A stretch of DNA of 38,528 nt from Pseudonocardia sp. (GCA_029266775.1 JAQSWF010000002.1:1-38528), one strand, 5' to 3'. Shown: positions 25,185 through 34,157, numbered from the stretch's first letter. A program made the numbers and translations. The notes: generated by a model from the sequence alone, not told the origin.

Positions 25185-27727
25185 GGCCGCGCCCCGATCT
25201 TCCCCGCCGCCGAGCTCTGCAGGCTTCCGTCCGCTGCCCGCCGTACCGGCACCTGAGGGAGCGGGATCAGCGGCAGGTTGTCCGCGAACTGACCAGGGCC
25301 GCGGGGATCGCGGCCGTCCTGCCACGGATCGTGGTAGGCGTCGACGGCGTCCTGCATGCGCTCCTCGAGACCGGTGACGACCCCGTCGCGGTCGTCGACC
25401 AGGATCGCCTTGAGCTCGCTCAGGCCCACCCGCGGCACGAAGTCGTACGTGCGCTCGAGCCAGCGGGCGTTCTCCCGGTAGTACTGCATGAACACCCCGG
25501 CCAGTCGCACCACCTCGTCGTGCCCGTCGACGGTCGCGAGCACATCGCCCCGGCGCACCGAGGCCCCCGCCGCCCCGCCGACCAGCACGTCCCAGCGGTC
25601 GTCGTCGACCGCGACCACGCCGACGTCCTTGACCAGCGCCTCGGAGCAGTTGCGCGGGCACCCGGCCACCGCCAGTTTCAGCTTGGCGGGGCTCTCGAGG
25701 CCCTGGTACTGCTGCTCGATCTTGACCGCCAGGTCCGTCGAGTCGCCCAGGCCGTAGCGGCAGAAGTCCGTCCCGACGCAGCTCTTCACCGTCCGGAACG
25801 ACTTGCCGTAGGCGTAGCCCGAGGGCATGTCGAGGTCCGCCCACACGCCGGGCAGGTCTTCCTTGCGCACGCCGAGCAGGTCGATCCGCTGGCCGCCGGT
25901 GATCTTGATCATCGGAACCGCGTACTTGTCCGCGACGTCGGCGATCCGGCGCAGCTGCTCCGCGGTCGTCACGCCACCCTTGATCTGCGGAACCACCGAG
26001 AACGTGCCGTCGCGCTGGATGTTGGCGTGCACCCGGTCGTTGATGAACTTGGCGTCGTTCTCGTGGACGAACTCGCCGTTCCACACCACGCGTAGCAGCG
26101 ACGTCAACGGCATCTTCGACGCCGCGTCCTCACCGTCGGGAGCCAGCGCGGCGAACACCTGGGACACCGACCGCAGGTTCTGCTCCCGGACGGCCGCGAT
26201 CAGGGTCGGCTTGTCCATCGGGATCGACGGCACGTACCAGCTCGCGCTCTCGTCCTCCCCGACCTCGCCGCCGTCCTCGGTGACCGCCCACTCGACGATG
26301 TCGCGCACCAGCCCCTTGCAGGCGCCGCAGCCCTTGCCGGCCCGGGTCGCGGTCATCACCCCACCGACGGTGTGCGTGCCGGCGCGCACGCACGCGACGA
26401 GCTCGCCCTTCGAGACGCCGTTGCAGTTGCACACCTGCACCGACTCGTCCATCTCGGCCGCGCCCTGCTCCTCCCCCGGCCCGGCCAGCTCGAACAGCAG
26501 CTCGACGCGCTCCTCGGGCAGCGGCAGCCCGCGGTCGAAGCTCTGGGTCAGGAACGCGACCTGCTTGGTGTCTCCGAGCAGCATCGCGCCGATCAACCGA
26601 CCGTCCCGGATCACCACGGACTTGTAGATGCCACGCTTGGGCTCCGCGAAGCGGACCCACTCGTCGTCGGGCCGCTGCGGACCCTTCACGCCCATCGCCG
26701 CGACATCGACGCCCGCGACCTTGAGCTTCGTCGCGATCCGTGACCCGTGGTAGGCGGCCTTCGGGTCGGCCCCGGTCAGGTGGTTGGCGAGCACGGTCGC
26801 TTGTTCCCACAGCGGCGCGACCAGCCCGTAGACCTCACCGCGGTGCTGCGCGCACTCGCCGACGGCGTAGATGTCGGCGTCGTCCACCGAGCGCATCTGG
26901 TCGTCGGTGACGATCGCGCGCTCCACCGTCAGGCCGGAGATGACGCCGAGCCCGACGTTCGGCCGGATCCCGGCCGTGACCACGACCATGTCGCAGTCGA
27001 GCGCCGTGCCGTCGGCGAACACGACGGCGCTGACCGACCCGTCGTGCGCGCGGAGCGCGGCGGTCCGCTTGCCGGTGTGGACGGTGATGCCCATCCGCTC
27101 GACGACCGTGCGGAGGATCCCGCCGGCCTCGTCGTCGAGCTGCTGGTTCATCAGCGTCGGCCCCGACTGCACCACGTGCACGTCATGGCCGTGCTGCTGC
27201 AGCCCGTAGGCCGCCTCCAGCCCGAGCAGCCCGCCGCCGACGACGACAGCGGTGCGGCGTTCGGCGGCGTAGTCGAGCATCGCGGTGGCGTCGTCCAGTG
27301 TGCGGAAGCCGAAGACGCCGGGGGTCAGGGTCCTGTCGTCGAGCCACATGCCGTCCGTCGGCGGGAAGAAGGTGCGGCTGCCCGTGGCGATGATCAGCTT
27401 GTCGTAGGACAGGATCGTGCCGTCGTCGGCGAAGACCTTGCGGGCGAACCGGTCGATCCGCACCACCCGCACGCCCGCGTAGAGGGCGATGTCGTTGTCG
27501 GCGTACCAGTCGAGCGGGTTGAGGTAGATTTCGGCCAGGTCGTTCTTGTGCACGGCGTCGTCGCCGGCGAGCACGTGGCTCAGCATGATTCGGTTGTAGT
27601 TGCCGTACGGCTCGTCGCCGAACATCGAGATACGGAACTGCCGCCCGCCGCCGCGCTCGAGGATCTCCTCGACTGCGCGGGCGCCCGCCATGCCGTTGCC
27701 GACGACGACCAGGTCGGGCTTCTCCAT
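25181..27727 (-). CDS. nirB: NAD(P)H-dependent assimilatory nitrite reductase large subunit NirB
   Basis: 848 aa cytoplasmic enzyme reducing nitrite to ammonium with six electrons. The FAD domain starts at LVVVGNGMAGARAVEEI; the NAD loop is VVVGGGLLGLEAAYGL (161-176). The BFD-type [2Fe-2S] domain has Cys 433, 435, 467 and 470 (VCNCNGV...GCGACKG). The sulfite/nitrite reductase ferredoxin-like half follows. The [4Fe-4S]-siroheme cysteines are 650, 656, 690 and 694 (SCVGTDFC...AGCPRNC). All are intact. ATG 27727 shares one base with the stop of the small upstream gene. Needs siroheme, whose synthesis genes are not in this window. Confidence 0.97.
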   Translation of the reverse strand: MEKPDLVVVGNGMAGARAVEEILERGGGRQFRISMFGDEPYGNYNRIMLSHVLAGDDAVHKNDLAEIYLNPLDWYADNDIALYAGVRVVRIDRFARKVFADDGTILSYDKLIIATGSRTFFPPTDGMWLDDRTLTPGVFGFRTLDDATAMLDYAAERRTAVVVGGGLLGLEAAYGLQQHGHDVHVVQSGPTLMNQQLDDEAGGILRTVVERMGITVHTGKRTAALRAHDGSVSAVVFADGTALDCDMVVVTAGIRPNVGLGVISGLTVERAIVTDDQMRSVDDADIYAVGECAQHRGEVYGLVAPLWEQATVLANHLTGADPKAAYHGSRIATKLKVAGVDVAAMGVKGPQRPDDEWVRFAEPKRGIYKSVVIRDGRLIGAMLLGDTKQVAFLTQSFDRGLPLPEERVELLFELAGPGEEQGAAEMDESVQVCNCNGVSKGELVACVRAGTHTVGGVMTATRAGKGCGACKGLVRDIVEWAVTEDGGEVGEDESASWYVPSIPMDKPTLIAAVREQNLRSVSQVFAALAPDGEDAASKMPLTSLLRVVWNGEFVHENDAKFINDRVHANIQRDGTFSVVPQIKGGVTTAEQLRRIADVADKYAVPMIKITGGQRIDLLGVRKEDLPGVWADLDMPSGYAYGKSFRTVKSCVGTDFCRYGLGDSTDLAVKIEQQYQGLESPAKLKLAVAGCPRNCSEALVKDVGVVAVDDDRWDVLVGGAAGASVRRGDVLATVDGHDEVVRLAGVFMQYYRENARWLERTYDFVPRVGLSELKAILVDDRDGVVTGLEERMQDAVDAYHDPWQDGRDPRGPGQFADNLPLIPLPQVPVRRAADGSLQSSAAGKIGARP

Positions 27728-28074
27728 CAGACCTCCACCAGCCCGAGGTCGACCACCAGCGTCCCGCTCTGGCCCTCGCCGGCGGCCAGGTGCAGCTCGA
27801 GCACGGTGCCGTCGTCGAGGTCCTCGACCACCGCGAGCTGGACGTGGGTGGACGCGCGGGCGCCGATCGGGAAGTAGCGCATCGGGGTGCCGTCGCGCAC
27901 CAGCACCACGGTGACCAGCTCGTCCGCGCTGTTGCCGCCCCGGAAGTACAGCGGCTGGGTGGTGACGCCTGGGGGCACGATGTAGTGCAGGGTGTCGTGG
28001 ACCGGAGCTGGTTTGTCCATGCCCTCACCTTCGAACGGAAAGATTCCCTGCAGGAAGCGGGGGGTGCTGTGCAT
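27727..28074 (-). CDS. Small unknown protein of the nitrate assimilation operon
   Basis: 115 aa, MHSTPRFLQGIFPFEGEGMD at the start, then LHYIVPPGVTTQPLYFRGGN, ELVTVVLVRDGTPMRYFPIG, VQLAVVEDLDDGTVLELHLA and GTLVVDLGLVEV. The pattern is all-beta, without cysteines, signal peptide or membrane segment. ATG 28074 has GAGGAG six bases upstream; a second ATG at 28020 also has a fair ribosome-binding site. It sits between narB (28 bp away) and nirB (one-base overlap), so it is made with the reductases. I do not recognise a named family. An assembly or electron-transfer accessory role is guesswork from position. Confidence 0.8.
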   Translation of the reverse strand: MHSTPRFLQGIFPFEGEGMDKPAPVHDTLHYIVPPGVTTQPLYFRGGNSADELVTVVLVRDGTPMRYFPIGARASTHVQLAVVEDLDDGTVLELHLAAGEGQSGTLVVDLGLVEV

Positions 28075-28102
28075 CGGTGGCTCCTCGTGTCGGTCGATCG
28101 GG

Positions 28103-30226
28103 TCAGATGCCGGCGATGGCGGGCTCGGCGGGGGTGGGCTCCGCGAAGACGGCGCTGGCGGCCTTCTCGACGGCGACCGGACACGCCTTGAACGCCGGCA
28201 TCCGCGACGTCGGGTCGAGGGCGTCGCTGGTCAGGTCGTTGACGCAGGCGGCGCCACCCCAGTGGAACGGGACGAACACGGTGTCGCGGCGGATGCCCGT
28301 GTCGAGCCGGGCATGGAGGACCGCATCGCCGCGCACGGTGCGCAGCCGGACGGCGTCGCCCTCGACGATCTCGAGCACGCGGGCCAGCTCCGGGTGCAGC
28401 GCCACGTAGGGCCGCGGGACGGCCTGCTGCAGCGTCGGGCTGCGGCGGGTCTGGGTGCCGGACTGGTAGTGGCCGCGGTCCCGGCCCGTGACGAGCAGGT
28501 ACGGGTGCTCGGCGTCGGGCAGCTCGGGGGCCAGCCGCGGGCGGACCGGCACGAAAGCGGCGCGGCCGTCCGGGGTGGGGAAGCGGTCGACGAACAGTCG
28601 CGGGGTGCCGGGGTGGTTCTCGTCGGGGCAGGGCCAGAACAGCTCTTCGCCCGCGGCGAGGCGCTCGAGGGTGATGCCGCCGTAGTCGGCGATCCCGCCC
28701 CCGCTCGCCTGCCGCAGCTCGGCGTACACCGCGCCCGGGTCGGTCGGGAACATGTCCCCGTGCCCCAGCCGGTCCGCGCTCCCGCGCAGGATCTCCAGGT
28801 CTGTGCGCACGCCGGGCGGCGGATCGGCTGCGCGGCGGCGCAGGAGCACCCGGCCCTCGGCGTTGGTCATCGTCCCGTCCTCCTCGGCCCACTGCGTGGT
28901 GGGCAGGACGACGTCGGCGAGCTGGGCGGTCTCGGACACGAAGAGGTCGGTGACGGCCAGGAAGTCCAGTGCGGCCAGCCGCTGCGCGACGTGGCGGGCG
29001 TTCGGAGCCGATACCACGACATTGGACGCCGCGACCAGCAACGTGTGCACGCCGCCGTCGGTGCCGAGGCGGTCGAGCATCTCGTAGGCACTGACGCCGG
29101 GGGCAGGCAGCTCGTTGGGGTCGATTCCCCACACCGCGGCGACGTGCGCGCGGTCGACCGGGTCCGCGAGGCGGCGGTAGCCGGGCAGCTGGTCGGCCTT
29201 CTGCCCGTGCTCGCGACCGCCCTGGCCGTTGCCCTGGCCGGTGATCGTGCCCCAGCCCGAGCCGGGCGCGCGGCCAGGCAGGCCCAGTGCCAGTGCGAGG
29301 TTGATCCATGCCTGGGCGGTGTCGGTGCCGTCGGCGTGCTGCTCGGCCCCGCGCGCGGTGAGGATCATCGCGGTGGGCGCGGCGGCGAGGGTGCGGACCA
29401 GGTCGTAGAGGTCGGGCACGGCGATCCCGGTGACGCGCTCGACCCGGTCCGGCCAGTAGGAGCGGACGGCGCGGCGGACCGCGTCGAAGCCGGACGTGCG
29501 GGTGGTCACGTACTCCTCGTCGACGAGGTTCTCGCGGATCGCGATGTGCAGCAGGCCGTTGGCCAGCGAGAGGTCGGTGTTCGGCACCGGCTGCAGGTGG
29601 GCCGTCGCCAGCTCGGCGGTCGCGGTGCCGCGTGGGTCGATCACGACGTGCCGGGCGCCGCGGGCGCGACCCTCGTCGAAGAACCGCATCGCGGGCGGCA
29701 TGGTGTCGGCCGGGTTGCTGCCGACGAGCACGACGACGTCGGCGAGCGCGATGTCGGCGAACGGGAACGGGAGGCCGCGGTCCATGCCGAACGCGCGAGT
29801 GGCGGCGGCGACGGCCGAGGACATGCAGAACCGGCCGTTGTAGTCGATGTGCCGCGTGCGCAGCGCGACGCGGGCGAACTTGCCGAGCTGGTAGGCCTTC
29901 TCGTTCGTCAGCCCGCCCCCGCCGAACATTCCGACGGCGTCCCGGCCGTGGCGCTCCTGCGTGCGGAGGATCGCTGCCGCGACCCGGTCCAGAGCTTCGG
30001 TCCAGCCCGCGGGCCGCAGGGGAGCCGCGCGCGCGTCGCGCACCAGCGGCGTCGTGAGCCGCTCGGGGTGGTCGAGCAGCTCGGCGGCGGTGGCGCCCTT
30101 CCGGCAGAGTCCGCCGCGGTTGACCGGGAAGTCCGGCCGGCCGGCCAGGTCGAGCGAGCCGTCGGGCCGCGGGGTCAGCATGATGCCGCACTGCAGCGAG
30201 CAGTAGGGGCAGTGCGTATCGGTCAC
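28103..30226 (-). CDS. narB: Assimilatory nitrate reductase catalytic subunit (molybdopterin oxidoreductase)
   Basis: 707 aa, reduces nitrate to nitrite in the cytoplasm. The N-terminal [4Fe-4S] cysteines are 6, 9, 13 and 41 (HCPYCSLQCG...GGLCRKG). The molybdenum ligand is likely Cys134 in NGRFCMSSAVAA. Molybdopterin-binding stretches include VVLVGSNPADTMPPAM and GTITGQGNGQGGREHG; the C-terminal dinucleotide-binding domain contains LLVTGRDRGHYQSGTQTRR. It ends after this domain, so the C-terminal [2Fe-2S] domain of some NasA/NasC enzymes is absent, as in cyanobacterial NarB. The symbol nasA or nasC would be equally fair. GTG 30226 is forced by Cys6; ribosome-binding site weak. First gene of the narB-small ORF-nirB-nirD operon. 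Confidence 0.93.
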   Translation of the reverse strand: MTDTHCPYCSLQCGIMLTPRPDGSLDLAGRPDFPVNRGGLCRKGATAAELLDHPERLTTPLVRDARAAPLRPAGWTEALDRVAAAILRTQERHGRDAVGMFGGGGLTNEKAYQLGKFARVALRTRHIDYNGRFCMSSAVAAATRAFGMDRGLPFPFADIALADVVVLVGSNPADTMPPAMRFFDEGRARGARHVVIDPRGTATAELATAHLQPVPNTDLSLANGLLHIAIRENLVDEEYVTTRTSGFDAVRRAVRSYWPDRVERVTGIAVPDLYDLVRTLAAAPTAMILTARGAEQHADGTDTAQAWINLALALGLPGRAPGSGWGTITGQGNGQGGREHGQKADQLPGYRRLADPVDRAHVAAVWGIDPNELPAPGVSAYEMLDRLGTDGGVHTLLVAASNVVVSAPNARHVAQRLAALDFLAVTDLFVSETAQLADVVLPTTQWAEEDGTMTNAEGRVLLRRRAADPPPGVRTDLEILRGSADRLGHGDMFPTDPGAVYAELRQASGGGIADYGGITLERLAAGEELFWPCPDENHPGTPRLFVDRFPTPDGRAAFVPVRPRLAPELPDAEHPYLLVTGRDRGHYQSGTQTRRSPTLQQAVPRPYVALHPELARVLEIVEGDAVRLRTVRGDAVLHARLDTGIRRDTVFVPFHWGGAACVNDLTSDALDPTSRMPAFKACPVAVEKAASAVFAEPTPAEPAIAGI

Positions 30227-30249
30227 CCGTCCCAGCGTTGGCGACGGCG

Positions 30250-30276
30250 GTTACGGGTCGGTTGTGCGGCGGTTAC
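30250..30276 (-). promoter_or_regulatory. Candidate GlnR box upstream of narB
   Basis: On the plus strand GTTAC-N6-GTTGT-N6-GTTAC, that is three half-sites at an exact 11-bp period. Read towards narB this is GTAAC-N6-ACAAC-N6-GTAAC, close to the known GlnR pattern gTnAC-N6-GaAAc. It lies 24-50 bases before the narB start. GlnR is the known activator of nitrate assimilation in Streptomyces and Amycolatopsis. Confidence 0.6.
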
Positions 30277-30315
30277 CAAGCGCTCTCACGGGCGGGCGCG
30301 GCGCTGTGCGCGGAT

Positions 30316-30351
30316 CGTGAGGTGAACGTCAACGCTCCTGTTCACCTCACG
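30316..30351. promoter_or_regulatory. Perfect 12-bp inverted repeat between narB and ppc
   Basis: CGTGAGGTGAAC and GTTCACCTCACG separated by 12 bases. It lies in the divergent promoter region, 90-125 bases from narB and about 147 from ppc. Could be an operator for a dimeric regulator or a hairpin in a leader transcript; the binder is unknown. Confidence 0.6.
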
Positions 30352-30497
30352 CGCGAAACGCTCAACACCGACCGGACGCGACGCCGCCCACCTGAGCTGG
30401 CGCAGATCGTCCGCGCAGAGGCACCATTCAAGTGAACGGCCTCTCCCAGTGGAGTGAGCGGCCCGACGCCGCACTCCGAGGAGATGGAGACGACATC

Positions 30498-33290
30498 GTG
30501 ACCGAGCCGGCCGCCGTGCGCCCCGAACCGTCCGTGTCCGGGTCGGCGACCCGCGACTCGGTCGCCACGCACACCGGCGTCGTGTCGGCGTCCGAGCACG
30601 AGTCGCTGCGCGCCGACATCCGGCGGCTGTCGACCATGCTCGGCCGGACGCTGGCTCATCACGGCGGGCCCGAGCTGCTGGAGCTGGTCGAGGAGGTCCG
30701 CCGGCTGTCGCGCCAGCCCCCCGAGAGCGGCGGCGCGGAGATCACCGCGCTGCTGTCGGGTCTGGACTCCGGGACCGCCGTCGCCCTCACCCGGGCCTTC
30801 TCCCAGTATTTCCAGCTGGCCAACACCGCCGAGCAGCTGCACCGCTCGCGGGAGCTGCGCGAACTGCGCCCAGCGGAGAGTCGACCGCTGCGGGTGCTGC
30901 TGCGGCGCCTCGCCGAGGAGTTTCCCGGCGAGGAGCGCGCGGTCGTGCAGGCGGCACTGGAACGTCGGGAGCTGCGGCCGGTGTTCACCGCGCACCCGAC
31001 CGAGTCGTCCCGGCAGTCGGTGCTGGCGATCCTGCGCCGCGTCGCGGAGTCGCTGTCCCGGGGCGCACCGAACGACGAGCTCGCGGCGCTGGTGGACCTG
31101 CTGTGGCAGACCGACGAGATCCGTCCGGGGCGCCCCACGGTCGCCGACGAGGCCAGTGCCATCGGCTGGTACCTGGAGCGGCTCGGGCGGCAGGCGGTGC
31201 CCGACCTCATCGGGGAGTTCGAGCGCGAGGTCCGGGCGGCCGGGTTCGAGGTCCCGGAGGGGTCGCGGCCGCTGGTGCTCGGCTCGTGGGTCGGGGGCGA
31301 CCGGGACGGCAACCCGTTCGTCACGCCGGACGTCACGCGGCAGGTCGTCGCGCTCAACGCCGAGCGAGCGCTGCAGATCCATCTGCAGCTCGTCGAGCAG
31401 CTGGTGGGCGAGCTGTCGATCTCGACACGCGTGGTGGGCGTCTCGGAGGAGCTGCGCGGGTCCCTGGCGCGAGACCGCCGTGTTCTGCCCGAGGTGTACG
31501 ACCGCTACATCAGGCTCAACGCGAACGAGCCCTACCGGCTGAAGCTGTCGTACGTGCGGGCGCGGCTGGAGGCCACCCGCGCGCGCGTCCAGACCGGCGC
31601 CGCCCACGTCCCCGGGCGCGATTACCTGGGCTGGGCGGACTACGCCGCTGACCTGGTCGTGATCGATCGCTCCCTGCGCGGGCACCTCGGCGAGCGCATC
31701 GCCGACGGCACACTGACCCGGACGCTGCGCGCCGCCCGCGCCTTCGGCCTGCACCTGGCCGAGCTGGACGTCCGCGAGCACAGCGCCCGGCACCACATGG
31801 CGCTCGGCGCGATCTACGACGTCCTCGGCGAGCTCGACCGGCCCTACGTCGAGCTGGACCGGGCAGAGCGCACGAAGCTCCTCGCGCGCGAGCTGGATCA
31901 GGGCCGGCCGCTGATCCGTCGCCACTACGGGCTGCCGGACGAGGCGAAGGACGTGCTGGCGACCTTCGACATGCTGCACGAGGTGCAACACGACTACGGC
32001 CAGGAGGTCTGCAGCACCTACATCGTCTCGATGTGCCAGGGCGTCGACGACCTGCTGGCCGCGACGGTGCTGGCCCGCGAGGCGTACATGGTGGAGCTGC
32101 GGCAGAACCCCCGCTCCTCGGTGGACCTCGTGCCGCTGTTCGAGACGGTCGAGGAGCTCGCGCAGGCCGGGGCGCTGCTCGACGAGCTGCTCTGCGTCCC
32201 GGGCTACCGGCAGCAGGTCCGCAATCGCGGGGACCTGCAAGAGATCATGCTCGGCTACTCGGACTCCAACAAGCTCGCCGGCATCACGACGTCCCAGTGG
32301 CAGATCCAGCGGGCCCAGCGCCAGTTGCGTGACGTCGCGGCCACGCATGGAATCCGGCTGCGGCTGTTCCACGGCCGGGGCGGCTCGGTCGGCCGTGGCG
32401 GCGGTCCGGCCGGTGAGGCGGTGATGGCCACGCCGTCCGGAACCGTCGATGCCGCGATGAAGCTGACCGAGCAGGGCGAGACGATCTCGGACAAGTACTC
32501 GCTCGCGGCGCTGGCGCACGACAACCTCGAGATCCTGCTCTCGGCCACGCTCGACGCGACCCTCTCGCACACGGCGTCGCGGTTGGACCCGCCGACGCTG
32601 GCCCGGTTCGACGAGGCGATGGACTGCGTGAGCGCGGCGGCGCGCACCGCGTACCGGGAGCTCGTCGACGATCCCGGCCTGCCGGACTTCTTCTCCGCAG
32701 CGACGCCGGTGGACGAGCTGGCCCGGCTCAACGTGGGGTCGCGGCCGTCGAAGAGGCCCGGCAATGCAGCGCCGACGCTGGACGACCTGCGTGCGATCCC
32801 GTGGGTGTTCGGCTGGACGCAGACCCGGATGGTCGTCCCGGGCTGGTTCGGGCTGGGCAGCGGCCTGCGCAGGGCGCGCGAGGCGGGTTACGGCTCGGTG
32901 CTCGACGAGATGCGGCACTGGGCGTTCTTTGCGAACCTGCTCGGCAACGTCGAGATGACCCTGGCCAAGACGGACCTGCGGATCGCGGAGTTCTACGTCT
33001 GCAACCTGGTCGAGCCGGCCCTGCAACCGATCTTCGACGTGATCAGGGTGGAGCACGAGGTGACGACCCAGGAGGTGCTGCGGACGCTCGGCTCGACGAC
33101 GCTGTTGGCCCGGCACCCGGTGCTCCGGAACACGCTGGCCGTGCGCGCCGGCTACCTGGAGCCCCTGCATCACCTGCAAATCGAACTGCTGGCCCAGCGA
33201 CGGAAGACGGACGATCCGGATCCGGACCTCAACCGTGCGTTGCTGCAGACCGTCAACGGCATCGCCGCAGGCCTGCGCAACACCGGGTGA
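30498..33290 (+). CDS. ppc: Phosphoenolpyruvate carboxylase
   Basis: 930 aa, makes oxaloacetate from PEP and bicarbonate to refill the TCA cycle. Catalytic His166 lies in VFTAHPTESSRQS; other active-site loops are LGSWVGGDRDGNPFVT, the YSDSNKLAGITTSQW region and LFHGRGGSVGRGGGP. The C-terminus QTVNGIAAGLRNTG is canonical. I start at GTG 30498 (VTEPAAVRPEP) because GGAGA lies seven bases upstream; the track's GTG 30432 adds 22 residues without support. Divergent from the nitrate genes, which fits a need for carbon skeletons during nitrogen assimilation. Convergent with the FCD regulator, with a repeat array between. Confidence 0.97.
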   Translation: MTEPAAVRPEPSVSGSATRDSVATHTGVVSASEHESLRADIRRLSTMLGRTLAHHGGPELLELVEEVRRLSRQPPESGGAEITALLSGLDSGTAVALTRAFSQYFQLANTAEQLHRSRELRELRPAESRPLRVLLRRLAEEFPGEERAVVQAALERRELRPVFTAHPTESSRQSVLAILRRVAESLSRGAPNDELAALVDLLWQTDEIRPGRPTVADEASAIGWYLERLGRQAVPDLIGEFEREVRAAGFEVPEGSRPLVLGSWVGGDRDGNPFVTPDVTRQVVALNAERALQIHLQLVEQLVGELSISTRVVGVSEELRGSLARDRRVLPEVYDRYIRLNANEPYRLKLSYVRARLEATRARVQTGAAHVPGRDYLGWADYAADLVVIDRSLRGHLGERIADGTLTRTLRAARAFGLHLAELDVREHSARHHMALGAIYDVLGELDRPYVELDRAERTKLLARELDQGRPLIRRHYGLPDEAKDVLATFDMLHEVQHDYGQEVCSTYIVSMCQGVDDLLAATVLAREAYMVELRQNPRSSVDLVPLFETVEELAQAGALLDELLCVPGYRQQVRNRGDLQEIMLGYSDSNKLAGITTSQWQIQRAQRQLRDVAATHGIRLRLFHGRGGSVGRGGGPAGEAVMATPSGTVDAAMKLTEQGETISDKYSLAALAHDNLEILLSATLDATLSHTASRLDPPTLARFDEAMDCVSAAARTAYRELVDDPGLPDFFSAATPVDELARLNVGSRPSKRPGNAAPTLDDLRAIPWVFGWTQTRMVVPGWFGLGSGLRRAREAGYGSVLDEMRHWAFFANLLGNVEMTLAKTDLRIAEFYVCNLVEPALQPIFDVIRVEHEVTTQEVLRTLGSTTLLARHPVLRNTLAVRAGYLEPLHHLQIELLAQRRKTDDPDPDLNRALLQTVNGIAAGLRNTG

Positions 33291-33310
33291 GCGGCGTGCC
33301 AGTATGTGGC

Positions 33311-33355
33311 GACAGTTCGTAGCGACTCGCGCGCCAATTTGTAGCGACTCGCGCG
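33311..33355. repeat. 22-bp repeats, family 2, about two copies
   Basis: A partial unit (GACAGTTCGTAGC), one full unit beginning GACTCGCGCGCCAATTTGTA at 33324, then GACTCGCGCG. Identical but for one base to the units at 6775-6850. Sits between ppc and the convergent regulator, 3 bases from the latter's stop. Confidence 0.88.
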
Positions 33356-33357
33356 GG

Positions 33358-33996
33358 TCAGGTGGGGTCGTAGCCGCTGAGCAGGTGCGTCTCGGCCTCG
33401 CGCAGGTACTCGTCGACGGCGTCGGCGGCCGCGGCGCGGCGACCACCCTCGAGGAGCTCGCAGATCGTGGCGTTGCGTGCCAGGTAGGGCTCGTGGAACT
33501 CGCGCACGACCGGCATCCCGTGGAACACCAGGCGCATCTCGGCCAGCAGCAGCGCCATCTGCTGGTCCAGGCGAGGGCTGCCGGCCAGCGCCACCAGCGC
33601 CCGGTGGAAGTGCTGGTTCGCGCTCGCGAGGTCGTCCCAGCGCTCGTCGGCGGCTGCGCCGCGACCCTCCTCGACAGCGGCCCGCACCGCGGCCACCCGC
33701 GCGTCGTCCGCGGCCTCACCCGACCGCACCGACGCGGGCTCGATGACCCGCCGCGCCCGGTAGACGTCACGGACCGCCTCGCGGTCCGGCCGCGCCACGA
33801 ACAACCCCCGGTGGGGCTCGCGCACGAGCACCCGCTCCGTGACGAGCTGGCTCATCGCCTCGCGGACGGTGTTGCGCGAGACGCCGAGGGCCGTGCACAG
33901 CCGCTGCTCCGGGAGCCGCGAGCCGGGTCGCAGCCGACCTTCGACGATCTCGTCGCGGACGGCGTCAGCCACCCGCTCGGCGGTCGACGTGTGCAT
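33358..33996 (-). CDS. FCD-type GntR (FadR subfamily) regulator of the pxp locus
   Basis: 212 aa from ATG 33996. Winged helix MHTSTAERVADAVRDEIVEG, GSRLPEQRLCTALGVSRNTV (recognition helix), then ERVLVREPHRGLFVARP. The C-terminal FCD effector domain has the metal/ligand histidines in ANQHFHRALVALAGSPRL and VREFHEPYLARNATI. The frame is open upstream to TTG 34176; GTG 34113 is an alternative start, but those 39 residues are Val/Pro-rich and unlike the family. Divergent from the transporter-pxpABC operon, so it probably represses it until an organic acid, perhaps 5-oxoproline, binds. The effector is inferred from neighbours. Confidence 0.9.
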   Translation of the reverse strand: MHTSTAERVADAVRDEIVEGRLRPGSRLPEQRLCTALGVSRNTVREAMSQLVTERVLVREPHRGLFVARPDREAVRDVYRARRVIEPASVRSGEAADDARVAAVRAAVEEGRGAAADERWDDLASANQHFHRALVALAGSPRLDQQMALLLAEMRLVFHGMPVVREFHEPYLARNATICELLEGGRRAAAADAVDEYLREAETHLLSGYDPT

Positions 33997-34157
33997 CACC
34001 TGCACGCGGGCGCGGGTCAAGGAGGCGACGGCGGCGTCCGCGAGGTCGAGCCCCGGCGACTCGAGGCCCGGAGGTCGGAGCACGGTCACGGCCACCACGG
34101 TAGGGGTACTCACCTTCCGTCCCGGTCGGCCGTCACACAACTGTCGCAACTGTAGGA

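Noticed and set aside
30238-30300. tRNA or riboswitch between narB and ppc
   Set aside because: No cloverleaf or conserved riboswitch core could be folded by eye; the repeats are better explained as regulator half-sites.
27992-30325. 777-aa plus-strand ORF opposite narB
   Set aside because: Antisense shadow; narB carries complete Fe-S and molybdopterin motifs on the other strand.
30342-33770. 1142-aa minus-strand ORF opposite ppc
   Set aside because: It mirrors ppc codons, is rich in Arg/Gln/His and shows no domain; ppc itself has all catalytic motifs.
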